A stretch of 6,366 nucleotides of DNA from JAYVIQ01 sp043770215 (GTDB lineage Bacteria; Bacteroidota; Bacteroidia; Cytophagales; JAAEPT01): contig JAYVIQ010000015.1 of NCBI GenBank assembly GCA_043770215.1, positions 1 through 6,366 on the forward strand, written 5' to 3'. Positions 1-6,353 of the stretch are shown one piece after another (position 1 is the first letter of the stretch; each line of letters begins with the position of its first letter). The translations under genes were made by a program, and so were the position numbers. The notes below the pieces were generated by a model that did not search any database, was not told where the DNA came from, and saw nothing but the letters and a program-made list of their open reading frames with translations.

Positions 1-384
1 GAGGCTCTTGCCATATTTCCTTGCACTTATTACAATAAAAAGTTAGATATTTATCTAATATAAAACAAGTTATGGGTTTTTCAGTAGGCTCTATTTAACA
101 TTTACTTTCTAAAGTTTACAGTGGCGTTAGACCTATTATAAATGTAAATAAACGTGTAGTTGTGTCCATAGGTTTATAAATGAAGTTAAATTTATGTTAT
201 TTGGTAAATAGTCAAGCCTAAAGACACAATTCATTTATCAACTAATACTTTATAGTTTTTTAAAGACTTAGTACCATATTTAATAGTAAGAAATAACATC
301 CTAACTATCTTTTTGGCTTCTAATTTACTTTTAAAGTATGCCCTGTTTAGAAAAAACACATTTATCTTATAAATTGCTTTTAAT
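1..384. other. Intergenic leader region, no supported gene
   Basis: This stretch is AT-rich with frequent stops in all frames, and I find no RNA gene or recognisable insertion-sequence end. Two short open stretches touch the left edge: a + frame that stops at 61-63 and a - frame open from 94 to 1 without an ATG, GTG or TTG start. Either could be the edge of a gene outside the window. A 9-bp direct repeat TTATAAATG occurs at 136-144 and 174-182, and ACCTAT (131-136) is inverted as ATAGGT (168-173). Both are short enough to be chance in such AT-rich DNA. No good match to the Bacteroidota -7 box TAnnTTTG is visible ahead of the gene at 385, so its promoter is not located. Confidence 0.5.
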
Positions 385-2361
385 ATGATATTTGACAGAA
401 AAAATTTATCAGATAAGACATTACTAAAACTATATACTGAACTTTTGAAAGCACGTTTGGTAGAAGAAAGAATGCTTATTTTTTTAAAACAAAATAAAAT
501 CTCAAAATGGTTTAGCGGCATAGGGCAAGAAGCAATTTCTATAGGTGCAACTTGTGCGTTAGAAAAAGAGGCATTTTTTTTACCCGCTCATAGAAATCTA
601 GGTGTATTTACAGCAAGGGAAATCTCTATAAATCAGTTGGTTGCTCAGTTTCAGGGAAAAGAGTCAGGATTTACAAAAGGCAGAGATCGGTCATTTCATT
701 TTGGTTCTAAAGCCCATTATATAGTTGGAATGATTTCTCATTTGGCAGCACAACTACCTGTAGCAGATGGTATAGCACTTGCCAATAAATTAGGAAATAA
801 AAAAGTAGCTACTGTAGTTTTTTTGGGAGAAGGTTCTACCAGCGAGGGTGATTTTCATGAATCTCTTAACCTAGCTGCCACTTGGGAATTACCCGTTATT
901 TTTATTGTAGAAAACAATGGATATGCAATTTCTACGCCTTCCAACCAACAATTTAAGATAAAAAGTTTTAAAGAAAAAAAAGATGCTTACGGCATAGAAA
1001 TACTAGAAATAGATGGCAATAATGTGCTCGAGGTATATAACACATTAAGAAGAGCAAGTGCAAAAGCTTTAAGATACAATAAACCTATTCTAATAGAAGC
1101 TAATACATTTAGAATGAGGGGGCACGAAGAATCTGCCAACAATGATTTTGTACCAGAGAAACTTTTAGAAAAATGGACTAAAAAAGACCCTTTAGAAAAT
1201 TATGAACAGTTTTTATTAAAGGAAAACATACTAAACAAAATTTCTGTTTCTGAATTATATGAAAAACTAGAACTAGAAATAAAAGAAGCTGCAATAGAAG
1301 CAGATATGGAAGAAAACATTGGAGAAGCAAGTTTTAGAGAAATAGATGATGTGTATGCCAAGTACAATTCTGAGATTATTCAGCCAGATTTTACATTTAC
1401 AAAAAAAATGAGGCTCATTGATGCTATAAACCACACGTTAGATATAAATTTGGAAAAGCACCCTAAACTTTTACTAATGGGGCAAGATATAGCTGAATTT
1501 GGAGGAGTTTTTAAAGCAACACAAGGCTTATTTTTAAAATATGGTAAGGATAGGGTAAGAAACACTCCTTTGTGTGAGTCAGCAATAATAGGTGCTGGGT
1601 TGGGACTATCCATTTGTGGATACAAATCTGTAATAGAAATGCAGTTTTCTGATTTTGTTACATGCGGATTTAACCAAATAGTAAATAACCTAGCTAAAAG
1701 TCATTATAGATGGGGACAAAATGCTGATGTAGTAATACGTATGCCTACTGGAGCTGGTACTGGTGCTGGTCCTTTTCACTCTCAAAGTACTGAAGCCTGG
1801 TTTTACAGAGTGCCTGGTTTAAAAATTGTGTATCCTTCTAATCCTATTGCAGCCAAAGGATTGCTTTCGGCGGCCATAATTGACCCTAACCCAGTTTTGT
1901 TTTTCGAACATAAAAAAATGTACAGAAGCACAGAAGCTGATGTCCCTTTGAATGACTACATATTTGAAATTGGTAAGGCATCTACACATCAAATAGGTGC
2001 TGATTTGAGCATCATCACCTACGGAATGGGTGTGCTTTGGGCAGAAGAGATAAGTAAAGAATTTAGCCAAAGCATAGAAATAATTGATCTACAAAGCCTA
2101 TTGCCATGGGATAAAGATGCTGTAAAGAATTCAGTAACAAAAACGGGTAAGGCTTTGGTATTAACTGAAGATACAATACAAGGAAGTATTGCAAACGATA
2201 TTGCTTCTTGGATAAGCGACGAATGTTTTTACGTGCTAGATGCTCCTGTAAAAACTTTAGGTAGTTTAGACACTCCAATACCATTTGCAAAAGTTCTAGA
2301 AAATGAATTCCTTCCCAAGAATAGACTTAAAAGTAAGATTCAAGAACTATTCGACTTTTAA
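385..2361 (+). CDS. Fused alpha/beta E1 of branched-chain 2-oxoacid dehydrogenase
   Basis: This is the thiamine-diphosphate-dependent E1 of a cytoplasmic 2-oxoacid dehydrogenase complex. It decarboxylates a 2-oxoacid and passes the acyl group to the lipoyl arm of E2. Residues 1-330 are the alpha part: a family-typical N-terminus ending in KWFSGIGQEA (41-50), PAHRNLG (67-73), the cofactor motif GEG (148-150) through ENN (176-178), and FRMRGHEES (242-250). Residues 340-658 are the beta part: catalytic-type Glu in LCESAIIGAG (396-405), PFHSQSTEA (463-471) and PGLKIVYPSNP (477-487). GEG rather than GDG also occurs in branched-chain E1 alpha, which favours that substrate over pyruvate. Alpha-beta fusion in one chain of about 650-690 residues is usual in Bacteroidota. 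The ATG at 385 gives the expected N-terminus, and no clear Shine-Dalgarno precedes it. No E2 or E3 gene lies alongside. Family assignment is very secure; exact substrate is inferred. Confidence 0.95.
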   Translation: MIFDRKNLSDKTLLKLYTELLKARLVEERMLIFLKQNKISKWFSGIGQEAISIGATCALEKEAFFLPAHRNLGVFTAREISINQLVAQFQGKESGFTKGRDRSFHFGSKAHYIVGMISHLAAQLPVADGIALANKLGNKKVATVVFLGEGSTSEGDFHESLNLAATWELPVIFIVENNGYAISTPSNQQFKIKSFKEKKDAYGIEILEIDGNNVLEVYNTLRRASAKALRYNKPILIEANTFRMRGHEESANNDFVPEKLLEKWTKKDPLENYEQFLLKENILNKISVSELYEKLELEIKEAAIEADMEENIGEASFREIDDVYAKYNSEIIQPDFTFTKKMRLIDAINHTLDINLEKHPKLLLMGQDIAEFGGVFKATQGLFLKYGKDRVRNTPLCESAIIGAGLGLSICGYKSVIEMQFSDFVTCGFNQIVNNLAKSHYRWGQNADVVIRMPTGAGTGAGPFHSQSTEAWFYRVPGLKIVYPSNPIAAKGLLSAAIIDPNPVLFFEHKKMYRSTEADVPLNDYIFEIGKASTHQIGADLSIITYGMGVLWAEEISKEFSQSIEIIDLQSLLPWDKDAVKNSVTKTGKALVLTEDTIQGSIANDIASWISDECFYVLDAPVKTLGSLDTPIPFAKVLENEFLPKNRLKSKIQELFDF

Positions 2362-2371
2362 ACAATGTAAG

Positions 2372-2395
2372 TTTGTGATAAAATGCTTATTTTTG
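2372..2395 (+). promoter_or_regulatory. Possible Bacteroidota-type promoter before the four-gene cluster
   Basis: In the 38-bp gap after the E1 stop, TATTTTTG (2388-2395) matches the Bacteroidota -7 consensus TAnnTTTG exactly, and TTTG lies at 2372-2375. The 12-bp spacing is shorter than the usual 17-23 bp, and no TTG lies at the standard distance. If it is used, transcription would begin close to the ATG at 2400, giving a nearly leaderless mRNA. In DNA this AT-rich the match could be chance. No terminator is visible between the E1 stop and this point, so read-through from E1 is equally possible. Confidence 0.25.
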
Positions 2396-2399
2396 AAAT

Positions 2400-2621
2400 A
2401 TGTGTTGTTGGCAAACAAATAAATTAATACTAAATATTGTATTGGCAGTATTATTGTCTGGTCAAATGTCTTGTGCTCCTGACATCACATGCCCAACAGG
2501 ACAAAAAGATGCTAAAAACTTAGCTTTAGGTGCCGAAACAGGAAAAGGCACAGAGAAAAAAAGAACGGATAATGGGATAATTATTAAAAAAAATCCAAAA
2601 CCTAAGAAAAAGAAAAAATAA
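2400..2621 (+). CDS. Small exported, possibly lipid-anchored protein with lysine tail
   Basis: This 73-residue protein belongs to no family I recognise. Residues 8-24 are a positively led hydrophobic segment (NKLILNIVLAVLLSGQMS) typical of a signal peptide, followed by Cys25. The sequence before the Cys (QMSC) fits the classical lipobox only at the -1 Ser, so lipid attachment at Cys25 is plausible but not assured. A second Cys is at 31. The mature part would be about 48 residues, hydrophilic, rich in Lys, Gly and Thr, ending KKNPKPKKKKK, with no room for a catalytic fold. The start is fixed by an in-frame stop (2394-2396) just upstream of the only suitable ATG. It ends one base before the next start, so it is very likely co-expressed with the repeat protein. 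A structural or anchoring role in the envelope is a guess. The gene is probably real because of its signal peptide and tight packing. Confidence 0.65.
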   Translation: MCCWQTNKLILNIVLAVLLSGQMSCAPDITCPTGQKDAKNLALGAETGKGTEKKRTDNGIIIKKNPKPKKKKK

Positions 2622-2622
2622 C

Positions 2623-4131
2623 TTGAAATTATCTAACTCCAAATATTTATGTTTTTTACTGCTGTTTTGCTTATGTAGCACAACTACAATAGTTATTGGT
2701 CAAAACAGTAATCAAAAACAAAAAAACAAAAGTAAGGAGATAAATAAAAAACCTATTATTTCTGGAAATGATGCTAACCAAAAGCAAGGTGTTAAAATAA
2801 ATATAAATTCCACCAACAAAAAAACAGAAACTAAATTAGTAGATAATTCTAAAAGACAATCAAAATCAATAAAAGCTCAATCTGAACACATAAAAGTTAA
2901 AAGAGAAAAATTTTCTAATGTTAGAATCACCAACAAAGGAGCAAGAAATTATAAACAACTAAATAGAACTAGAGTACGAAATTCAAAACTGGCTAACAAA
3001 ATAGAAAAAAGACAAAGACCAACATTAAATAATGCTGAAAACACCCCCTTAACAGTCAAAGACAAAACTAGAGGCCCTACTTACAAAAACTTAAATAAAA
3101 CTAAAATTCAAAATTCTAAATTTGCAAGCAGAAACGAGAAGCATCAGAGTGCAAAGATAGAAAACAAGACTCCAATGGTTGTAAAAGACAAAACTAGAGG
3201 AGCTACTTACACAGATATTCATAACAAATCTATTAGAAAATCTAAAGAACTAGCTAGCAGTGAAAAAACAAATAATACTGATTTAAACATTAGCAAAACT
3301 AATAAATCTAAAGAATTAGCTTCTGGAAACAAGCCAAACATTAGGTATCAGGACATTTACAACAATGAAATAAAAAAATCACAACAAATGCAAACCAATG
3401 CAAATCTCAATAGTCAAGATTTGACCAAAAGAAACCAAGTCATAAAAAATAACAATCAACAAAACTATGATTTTTCTGGTGATATTGATTTAAACAAAAA
3501 ACAAAAAATTGTACGTCTTTCACAAGACAAAGTAACAAAGTATAGCGGAGAAATAGATTTAAAGAAAAGTGAAGCGAATCAACTGACAAAAGAAAAACAT
3601 CAAGCAGAATATGTTGGAGATATTGATTTAGCAAAACAAGAAAAAAGTCTTAGAAACGCTGAAAAAGAACAAGCTGACTATACTGGGTCTATAAGTGCAA
3701 AATATTTTGAAGAAAAGAAAAAAGAATCAAAAACAAACGATAAAGAAAATGCAGAATACACCGGAAACTACCCTGAATCTAAGTATTTAGATCATAAAAA
3801 ATTGATTCGAGCAAAAGACAAAGAAAATTCGAACTATTCTGGGACAATATCGCTTAAGTATCATAGACAACAACAACAAAACATAAGAACATTAGACAAA
3901 GACATTGCAGGGTATATTGGAGAATTGAAGATAAAACAATACGAAAAATCTATGCATCCAAGTGCAATATACAGAGGTGGTAAACTAAAAAATTCTTTAG
4001 AAGAAGAAGACAAATACAGAGAATACATGCTAAAAAAATATGCCAACAGCGATTGGGATATAAGTCCCTCTGATAAAAAGAAATTAGATAAAGTAAAGTA
4101 CAGTAGAAAAGAAAGCGAAATCTGGGAATAA
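2623..4131 (+). CDS. Exported Lys/Asn-rich protein with two repeat families
   Basis: This 502-residue protein belongs to no family I can name with certainty. The proposed start is TTG, one base after the previous stop: the frame holds a stop at 2578-2580, no ATG lies between, and the TTG leads straight into a signal peptide (1-26, predicted cleavage IVIG|Q). The three cysteines (10, 16, 18) all lie in that peptide, so the mature protein is Cys-free. Residues 28-100 are polar low complexity. Residues 102-257 hold about four degenerate 42-residue repeats, with KDKTRG at 146 and 188. Residues 284-452 hold eight aromatic-x-Gly units with beta-strand-like starts (YSGEIDLKK, YVGDIDLAK, YTGSISAK) and charged linkers. 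The tail has MHPS (444-447) and ends KESEIWE. The protein is strongly basic. I infer a fibrous or surface-associated envelope protein in the periplasm or at the cell surface. Its stop overlaps the next ATG by 1 bp. Confidence 0.85.
   Translation: MKLSNSKYLCFLLLFCLCSTTTIVIGQNSNQKQKNKSKEINKKPIISGNDANQKQGVKININSTNKKTETKLVDNSKRQSKSIKAQSEHIKVKREKFSNVRITNKGARNYKQLNRTRVRNSKLANKIEKRQRPTLNNAENTPLTVKDKTRGPTYKNLNKTKIQNSKFASRNEKHQSAKIENKTPMVVKDKTRGATYTDIHNKSIRKSKELASSEKTNNTDLNISKTNKSKELASGNKPNIRYQDIYNNEIKKSQQMQTNANLNSQDLTKRNQVIKNNNQQNYDFSGDIDLNKKQKIVRLSQDKVTKYSGEIDLKKSEANQLTKEKHQAEYVGDIDLAKQEKSLRNAEKEQADYTGSISAKYFEEKKKESKTNDKENAEYTGNYPESKYLDHKKLIRAKDKENSNYSGTISLKYHRQQQQNIRTLDKDIAGYIGELKIKQYEKSMHPSAIYRGGKLKNSLEEEDKYREYMLKKYANSDWDISPSDKKKLDKVKYSRKESEIWE
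2926..3393 (+). repeat. Degenerate 42-residue tandem repeats (family A)
   Basis: Residues 102-257 of the repeat protein contain about four copies of a unit that reads roughly KDKTRG-x-x-Y-x-x-[IL]-x-N-x-x-[IV]-[RQ]-x-SK. The two best copies start at residues 146 and 188. Their first nine codons (3058-3084 and 3184-3210) are nearly identical in DNA, 126 bp apart. The copy beginning near 102 (NKGARNYKQL) and the one near 236 (NKPNIRYQDI) are more diverged. DNA-level similarity in only the middle pair suggests a recent duplication or homogenisation there. Confidence 0.7.
3472..3981 (+). repeat. Aromatic-x-Gly repeats, 23- then 26-residue spacing (family B)
   Basis: The motif [YF]-x-G-x-[ILY] starts at residues 284, 307, 330, 353, 379, 405, 431 and 450 (the last copy, YRGGKL, is looser). 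Spacings are 23, 23, 23, 26, 26, 26 and 19. Each unit opens with a short beta-prone stretch and closes with a charged, helix-prone linker often ending D-K-[ED]. The exact integer spacing argues for a structural repeat rather than low-complexity drift. The DNA copies are clearly diverged, so the repeat is old and kept by selection on the protein. Confidence 0.8.
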
Positions 4132-4535
4132 TGGGAATATTAGATAAATTATTTGGAACAAAAAAAATAGAAATTGTATCTGACTCTAAAACCTTAGAGT
4201 GGTATAATCTTGGGAGTATAACAGACCTAAAGGCTGCCATACAGTATTCTAATGAGCAACCTGTATTGCTTTTTAAACACAGTACTAGATGCAGCATAAG
4301 CACAAGTGCATTGGAAAGACTAAAAAGAAACTGGAACAGTTCAGAAGTAAATGTAAGGGCTTTTTATTTAGATTTACTAAATCATAAAGATGTTTCTGCA
4401 GAAATTGCTGGCCTGTTAAGAGTAGAACATCAAAGTCCACAAATGATTTTAGTAAAAGATGGTGCAGCTATTTTCTCTGCATCTCATATGGATATAGACT
4501 TTGAAGCTGTAAAAAAATATGCTCCCTCGGTTTAA
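4131..4535 (+). CDS. ytxJ: Monothiol bacilliredoxin, YtxJ/BrxC family
   Basis: This is a cytoplasmic thioredoxin-fold protein of 134 residues, matching the YtxJ family in length and motifs. PVLLFKHSTRCSIS (44-57) is the beta-strand and active-site loop. It carries Cys54 (codon 4290-4292) with Ser at the position of the second cysteine, as in monothiol family members. VEHQSPQ (98-104) supplies the cis-Pro of the fold, YLDLLNHKDVSAEIA (79-93) and SHMDID (118-123) are further family signatures. In bacillithiol-making bacteria such proteins (BrxC in Firmicutes) reduce bacillithiol-protein mixed disulfides. Bacillithiol synthesis is also known in many Bacteroidota, but no bsh gene is in this window. 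The protein has no signal peptide, unlike its neighbours. Its ATG overlaps the previous stop (TAATG), implying translational coupling. Family call is secure; the in vivo substrate is unknown. Confidence 0.92.
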   Translation: MGILDKLFGTKKIEIVSDSKTLEWYNLGSITDLKAAIQYSNEQPVLLFKHSTRCSISTSALERLKRNWNSSEVNVRAFYLDLLNHKDVSAEIAGLLRVEHQSPQMILVKDGAAIFSASHMDIDFEAVKKYAPSV

Positions 4536-5253
4536 TATAATTCTTTTAATATTAATTTTTAACACTTCTTTCTCTCAGGATTTAGAAAAAGAAGAGCTGA
4601 AATATGCCAAAGAAGCAAGTATAGGCATAAATACAAATACAAACGGTGGTTTAATTAGTGGTATAAACCTAAGATTTACACAACAAACCGCCAAGAATAA
4701 GTTCAATTTATTTTCTTTGGAGTTTGTGAATGTAAAACATGAAAAAGAAATTCTTGACGATACTCAAGCGGGCGGTACCTATATACCCTGGAAGATAAAA
4801 CACCTACTGGCATTTAGACCTTCATACGGTAAAGAGATTACTTTATTTAATAAATATTCAGAGAATGGTGTACGCGTAAATTTTACATATTCTGCCGGTC
4901 CCACACTTGGATTTGTAAAACCTTATATGATAGAGTGGATAGAAGGTAAAGACGCTTTTCAAAATGACATCATAAGTGTAGTACCATACAATCCAAACAT
5001 TCATAATTTTTCTAATATAGAAAATGGATTAGGTATTTTTAATAGTTTCCAACTTGCTAAATTAAACGTAGGTGCTCATGCTAGAACCTCTTTTAACTTT
5101 GAGTACGGACCTGAAAATTATTTTAAATTAGGTTTAGAGACAGGTACTACATTTGAAGCTTACTCCAAAAAAAATAGGCTCTATTACAACAGTGCACCAC
5201 GTTGGTTATACAGTGCATTTTTTTTACACTTATATTATGGTTTAAGTTTTTAG
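4519..5253 (+). CDS. Probable outer-membrane beta-barrel protein
   Basis: This 244-residue protein opens with a signal peptide (about 1-19, TSFS|Q). The rest alternates polar and hydrophobic/aromatic residues in strand-like blocks, for example 33-54, 61-73, 93-110, 116-135, 176-196 and 201-214. It ends YGLSF, with the C-terminal Phe typical of outer-membrane barrels recognised by the BAM machinery. FRPSYGKEITLF (99-110) and SAGPTLGFVKPYMIEW (125-140) look like conserved cores of a Bacteroidota-specific barrel family of unknown function that I recognise only loosely. It has no cysteines, no plug domain and no TonB box, so it is not a TonB-dependent receptor. The ATG at 4519 lies inside the previous gene (17-bp overlap) and is the start that leads directly into the signal peptide. 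It is the last gene of the run. Its job could be a pore, a scaffold or a partner for the exported repeat protein; this is inference. Confidence 0.82.
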   Translation: MLPRFNIILLILIFNTSFSQDLEKEELKYAKEASIGINTNTNGGLISGINLRFTQQTAKNKFNLFSLEFVNVKHEKEILDDTQAGGTYIPWKIKHLLAFRPSYGKEITLFNKYSENGVRVNFTYSAGPTLGFVKPYMIEWIEGKDAFQNDIISVVPYNPNIHNFSNIENGLGIFNSFQLAKLNVGAHARTSFNFEYGPENYFKLGLETGTTFEAYSKKNRLYYNSAPRWLYSAFFLHLYYGLSF

Positions 5254-5325
5254 ACCTAAGAAATAAACACAAAATCTATCCCAGAAACATAAAATTAATG
5301 CTGCAAAGGTTAGAAATTACTTTTT

Positions 5326-5344
5326 AAAGCTAAAAAAAGGCTTT
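5326..5344 (+). terminator. Weak hairpin downstream of the cluster
   Basis: AAAGC (5326-5330) pairs with GCTTT (5340-5344) around an A-rich loop, 73 bp after the barrel gene stop. The stem is only 5 bp (6 with a wobble pair) and no T-run follows, so it is a poor intrinsic terminator. It is simply the best candidate in the region. Confidence 0.18.
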
Positions 5345-5697
5345 ACCAATTAATAAATACAAAAAATAAGTACTACACACAAAAAATAGTGTTTTAAAAA
5401 ATACTAAACTTAATCTCACTTATAAAAAAGAATCACCGTCCCACATTTTTGGTTTTCTAGAAAGATAAATTAATGTTTCTAACCTAGCAAATACACATTG
5501 CTTGTAATAAATCCAGAACCTTTATGCCAATATAATACTTTACAGCTCTAAAAAAAAGTTAATGCATCTTACAAAAAACAATAAGACACAAATCATATTG
5601 TAAAAAAGAAGAGCCAACTTATAAGAATTCTTTTGAGGTAAAGGGATTTAAAAATAAATTAAATTTAAAATTTTTCCCATTTTCTCTATTACTTGAA

Positions 5698-5713
5698 AAG
5701 TTTTGTAAAACTT
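5698..5713 (-). terminator. AAGTTTT inverted repeat, possible terminator of the minus gene
   Basis: AAGTTTT (5698-5704) and AAAACTT (5707-5713) form a perfect 7-bp inverted repeat with a 2-bp spacer. Read on the - strand it lies about 130 bp beyond the stop at 5844-5846 and is followed by TTTTC. With one G-C pair the stem is weak, and chance is likely in this composition. Confidence 0.2.
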
Positions 5714-5843
5714 CCTAAAATAAAAAAATAATTTTCTAAAACAGTTCTTAACATTTTTGGATAATGTGCTACCGTTTTACAAAAAACTAAAAATTACAAA
5801 TTCCAAGCACATTCAATGTATGAAATCTATATCATCATTTGTA

Positions 5844-6353
5844 CTAGTCAACAGTTATTACTTTTATAATTTTTTTAGACCATCCACCAAAGCCATCCGT
5901 TTTAATCCTAATTTTAACTTTATATGAACCCTTTTTCAATTTTTTAGCTATTTTGATACTAACACTATTGTTATCATATGCTTCATAAATGTTGAAATCA
6001 TTATAAATAAGCTCTTCCTCCATATCATTTTCACTTAACTCTATTGAAAGATACGTTTTGCTATATTTTTGCATTTTCAACACTTCAAAAATCCATTTTT
6101 TTGGGACTTCCAAAATTAACTGCCCATTTTTATATTTAATATTATTAATTTCTACGCCTTGTATTGCCGGTAAATTTTTGTGGTATGACAGGTAATAATC
6201 TATCTTTCCATTTGTAAATATCTTATTTCCTTTTAAATCTTTGTTACTAGAAATCAGGTAATATGGTAATCCATTTACTTTTTCCATTTCTCTCCAATTG
6301 TTAAAAATATTTTTACGTCCTTCTAGATTAATTGAAGGAACAAATTTATTCAT
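5844..6353 (-). CDS. Unidentified beta-rich protein, probably 5'-truncated by window edge
   Basis: I do not recognise this protein. From the ATG at 6353 it has 169 residues and no signal peptide or membrane segment. The frame also remains open through the last 13 bases to the right edge (codons for LSFY precede the Met), so the true start may lie outside the window and this may be a C-terminal portion. Residues 45-107 and 113-168 read as alternating beta strands (KNGQLILEVPKKW; SVSIKIAKKLKKGSYKVKIR), and the end GFGGWSKKIIKVITVD resembles the closing strands of an immunoglobulin- or fibronectin-III-like sandwich. Such domains commonly end secreted enzymes or adhesins in Bacteroidota. It has no Cys, is rich in Lys, Asn and Ile, and points toward the + strand cluster across a 590-bp gap, so it is a separate transcription unit. 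Coding status is fairly sure; function unknown. Confidence 0.6.
   Translation of the reverse strand: MNKFVPSINLEGRKNIFNNWREMEKVNGLPYYLISSNKDLKGNKIFTNGKIDYYLSYHKNLPAIQGVEINNIKYKNGQLILEVPKKWIFEVLKMQKYSKTYLSIELSENDMEEELIYNDFNIYEAYDNNSVSIKIAKKLKKGSYKVKIRIKTDGFGGWSKKIIKVITVD

Larger units (their letters stand above)
5254..5843. other. 590-bp AT-rich intergenic gap between converging genes
   Basis: No frame holds a convincing gene. The longest ATG-initiated peptides I traced by eye are under 20 codons and show no signal or motif. I see no tRNA, CRISPR or insertion-sequence ends. The stretch lies between a rightward and a leftward gene, so it should hold terminators rather than promoters. It contains AT-only palindromic stretches around 5651-5675 and the inverted repeat at 5698-5713. 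It may be decayed sequence, since it is long for a region where genes upstream overlap. Confidence 0.55.

Noticed and set aside
231..521. Minus-strand 96-codon open frame
   Set aside because: Its 5' half lies antisense to the certain start of the E1 gene. The tail over 231-384 reads like protein (ends KYGTKSLKNYKVLVDK), but AT-rich DNA gives such Lys/Asn/Tyr strings by chance. At most it is a remnant.
1380..1625. Minus-strand open frame inside the E1 gene
   Set aside because: It is antisense to conserved beta-subunit motifs and has no recognisable content of its own. The same applies to those at 1819-2070 and 2063-2290.
2383..2427. Short + frame starting ATG at 2383 in the gap after E1
   Set aside because: It has only 14 codons, is out of frame with the small exported gene and shows no motif.
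3440..3634. Minus-strand open frame inside the repeat gene
   Set aside because: It is a shadow of repetitive Lys/Asn codons, which read as Phe/Leu/Val on the other strand. The same applies to 3861-4046.
2926..3981. CRISPR-like or mobile repeat array
   Set aside because: The repeats keep frame, are diverged in DNA and lie inside one signal-peptide-bearing coding frame, so they are protein repeats.
3950..4303. Minus-strand 117-codon open frame
   Set aside because: It spans the junction of two + strand genes and is antisense to the bacilliredoxin active site. Its hydrophobic look comes from reverse-reading Lys-rich codons.
5554..5622. Short + frames in the 590-bp gap, for example from an ATG near 5562
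   Set aside because: They end within about 13 codons and have no signal peptide or motif.
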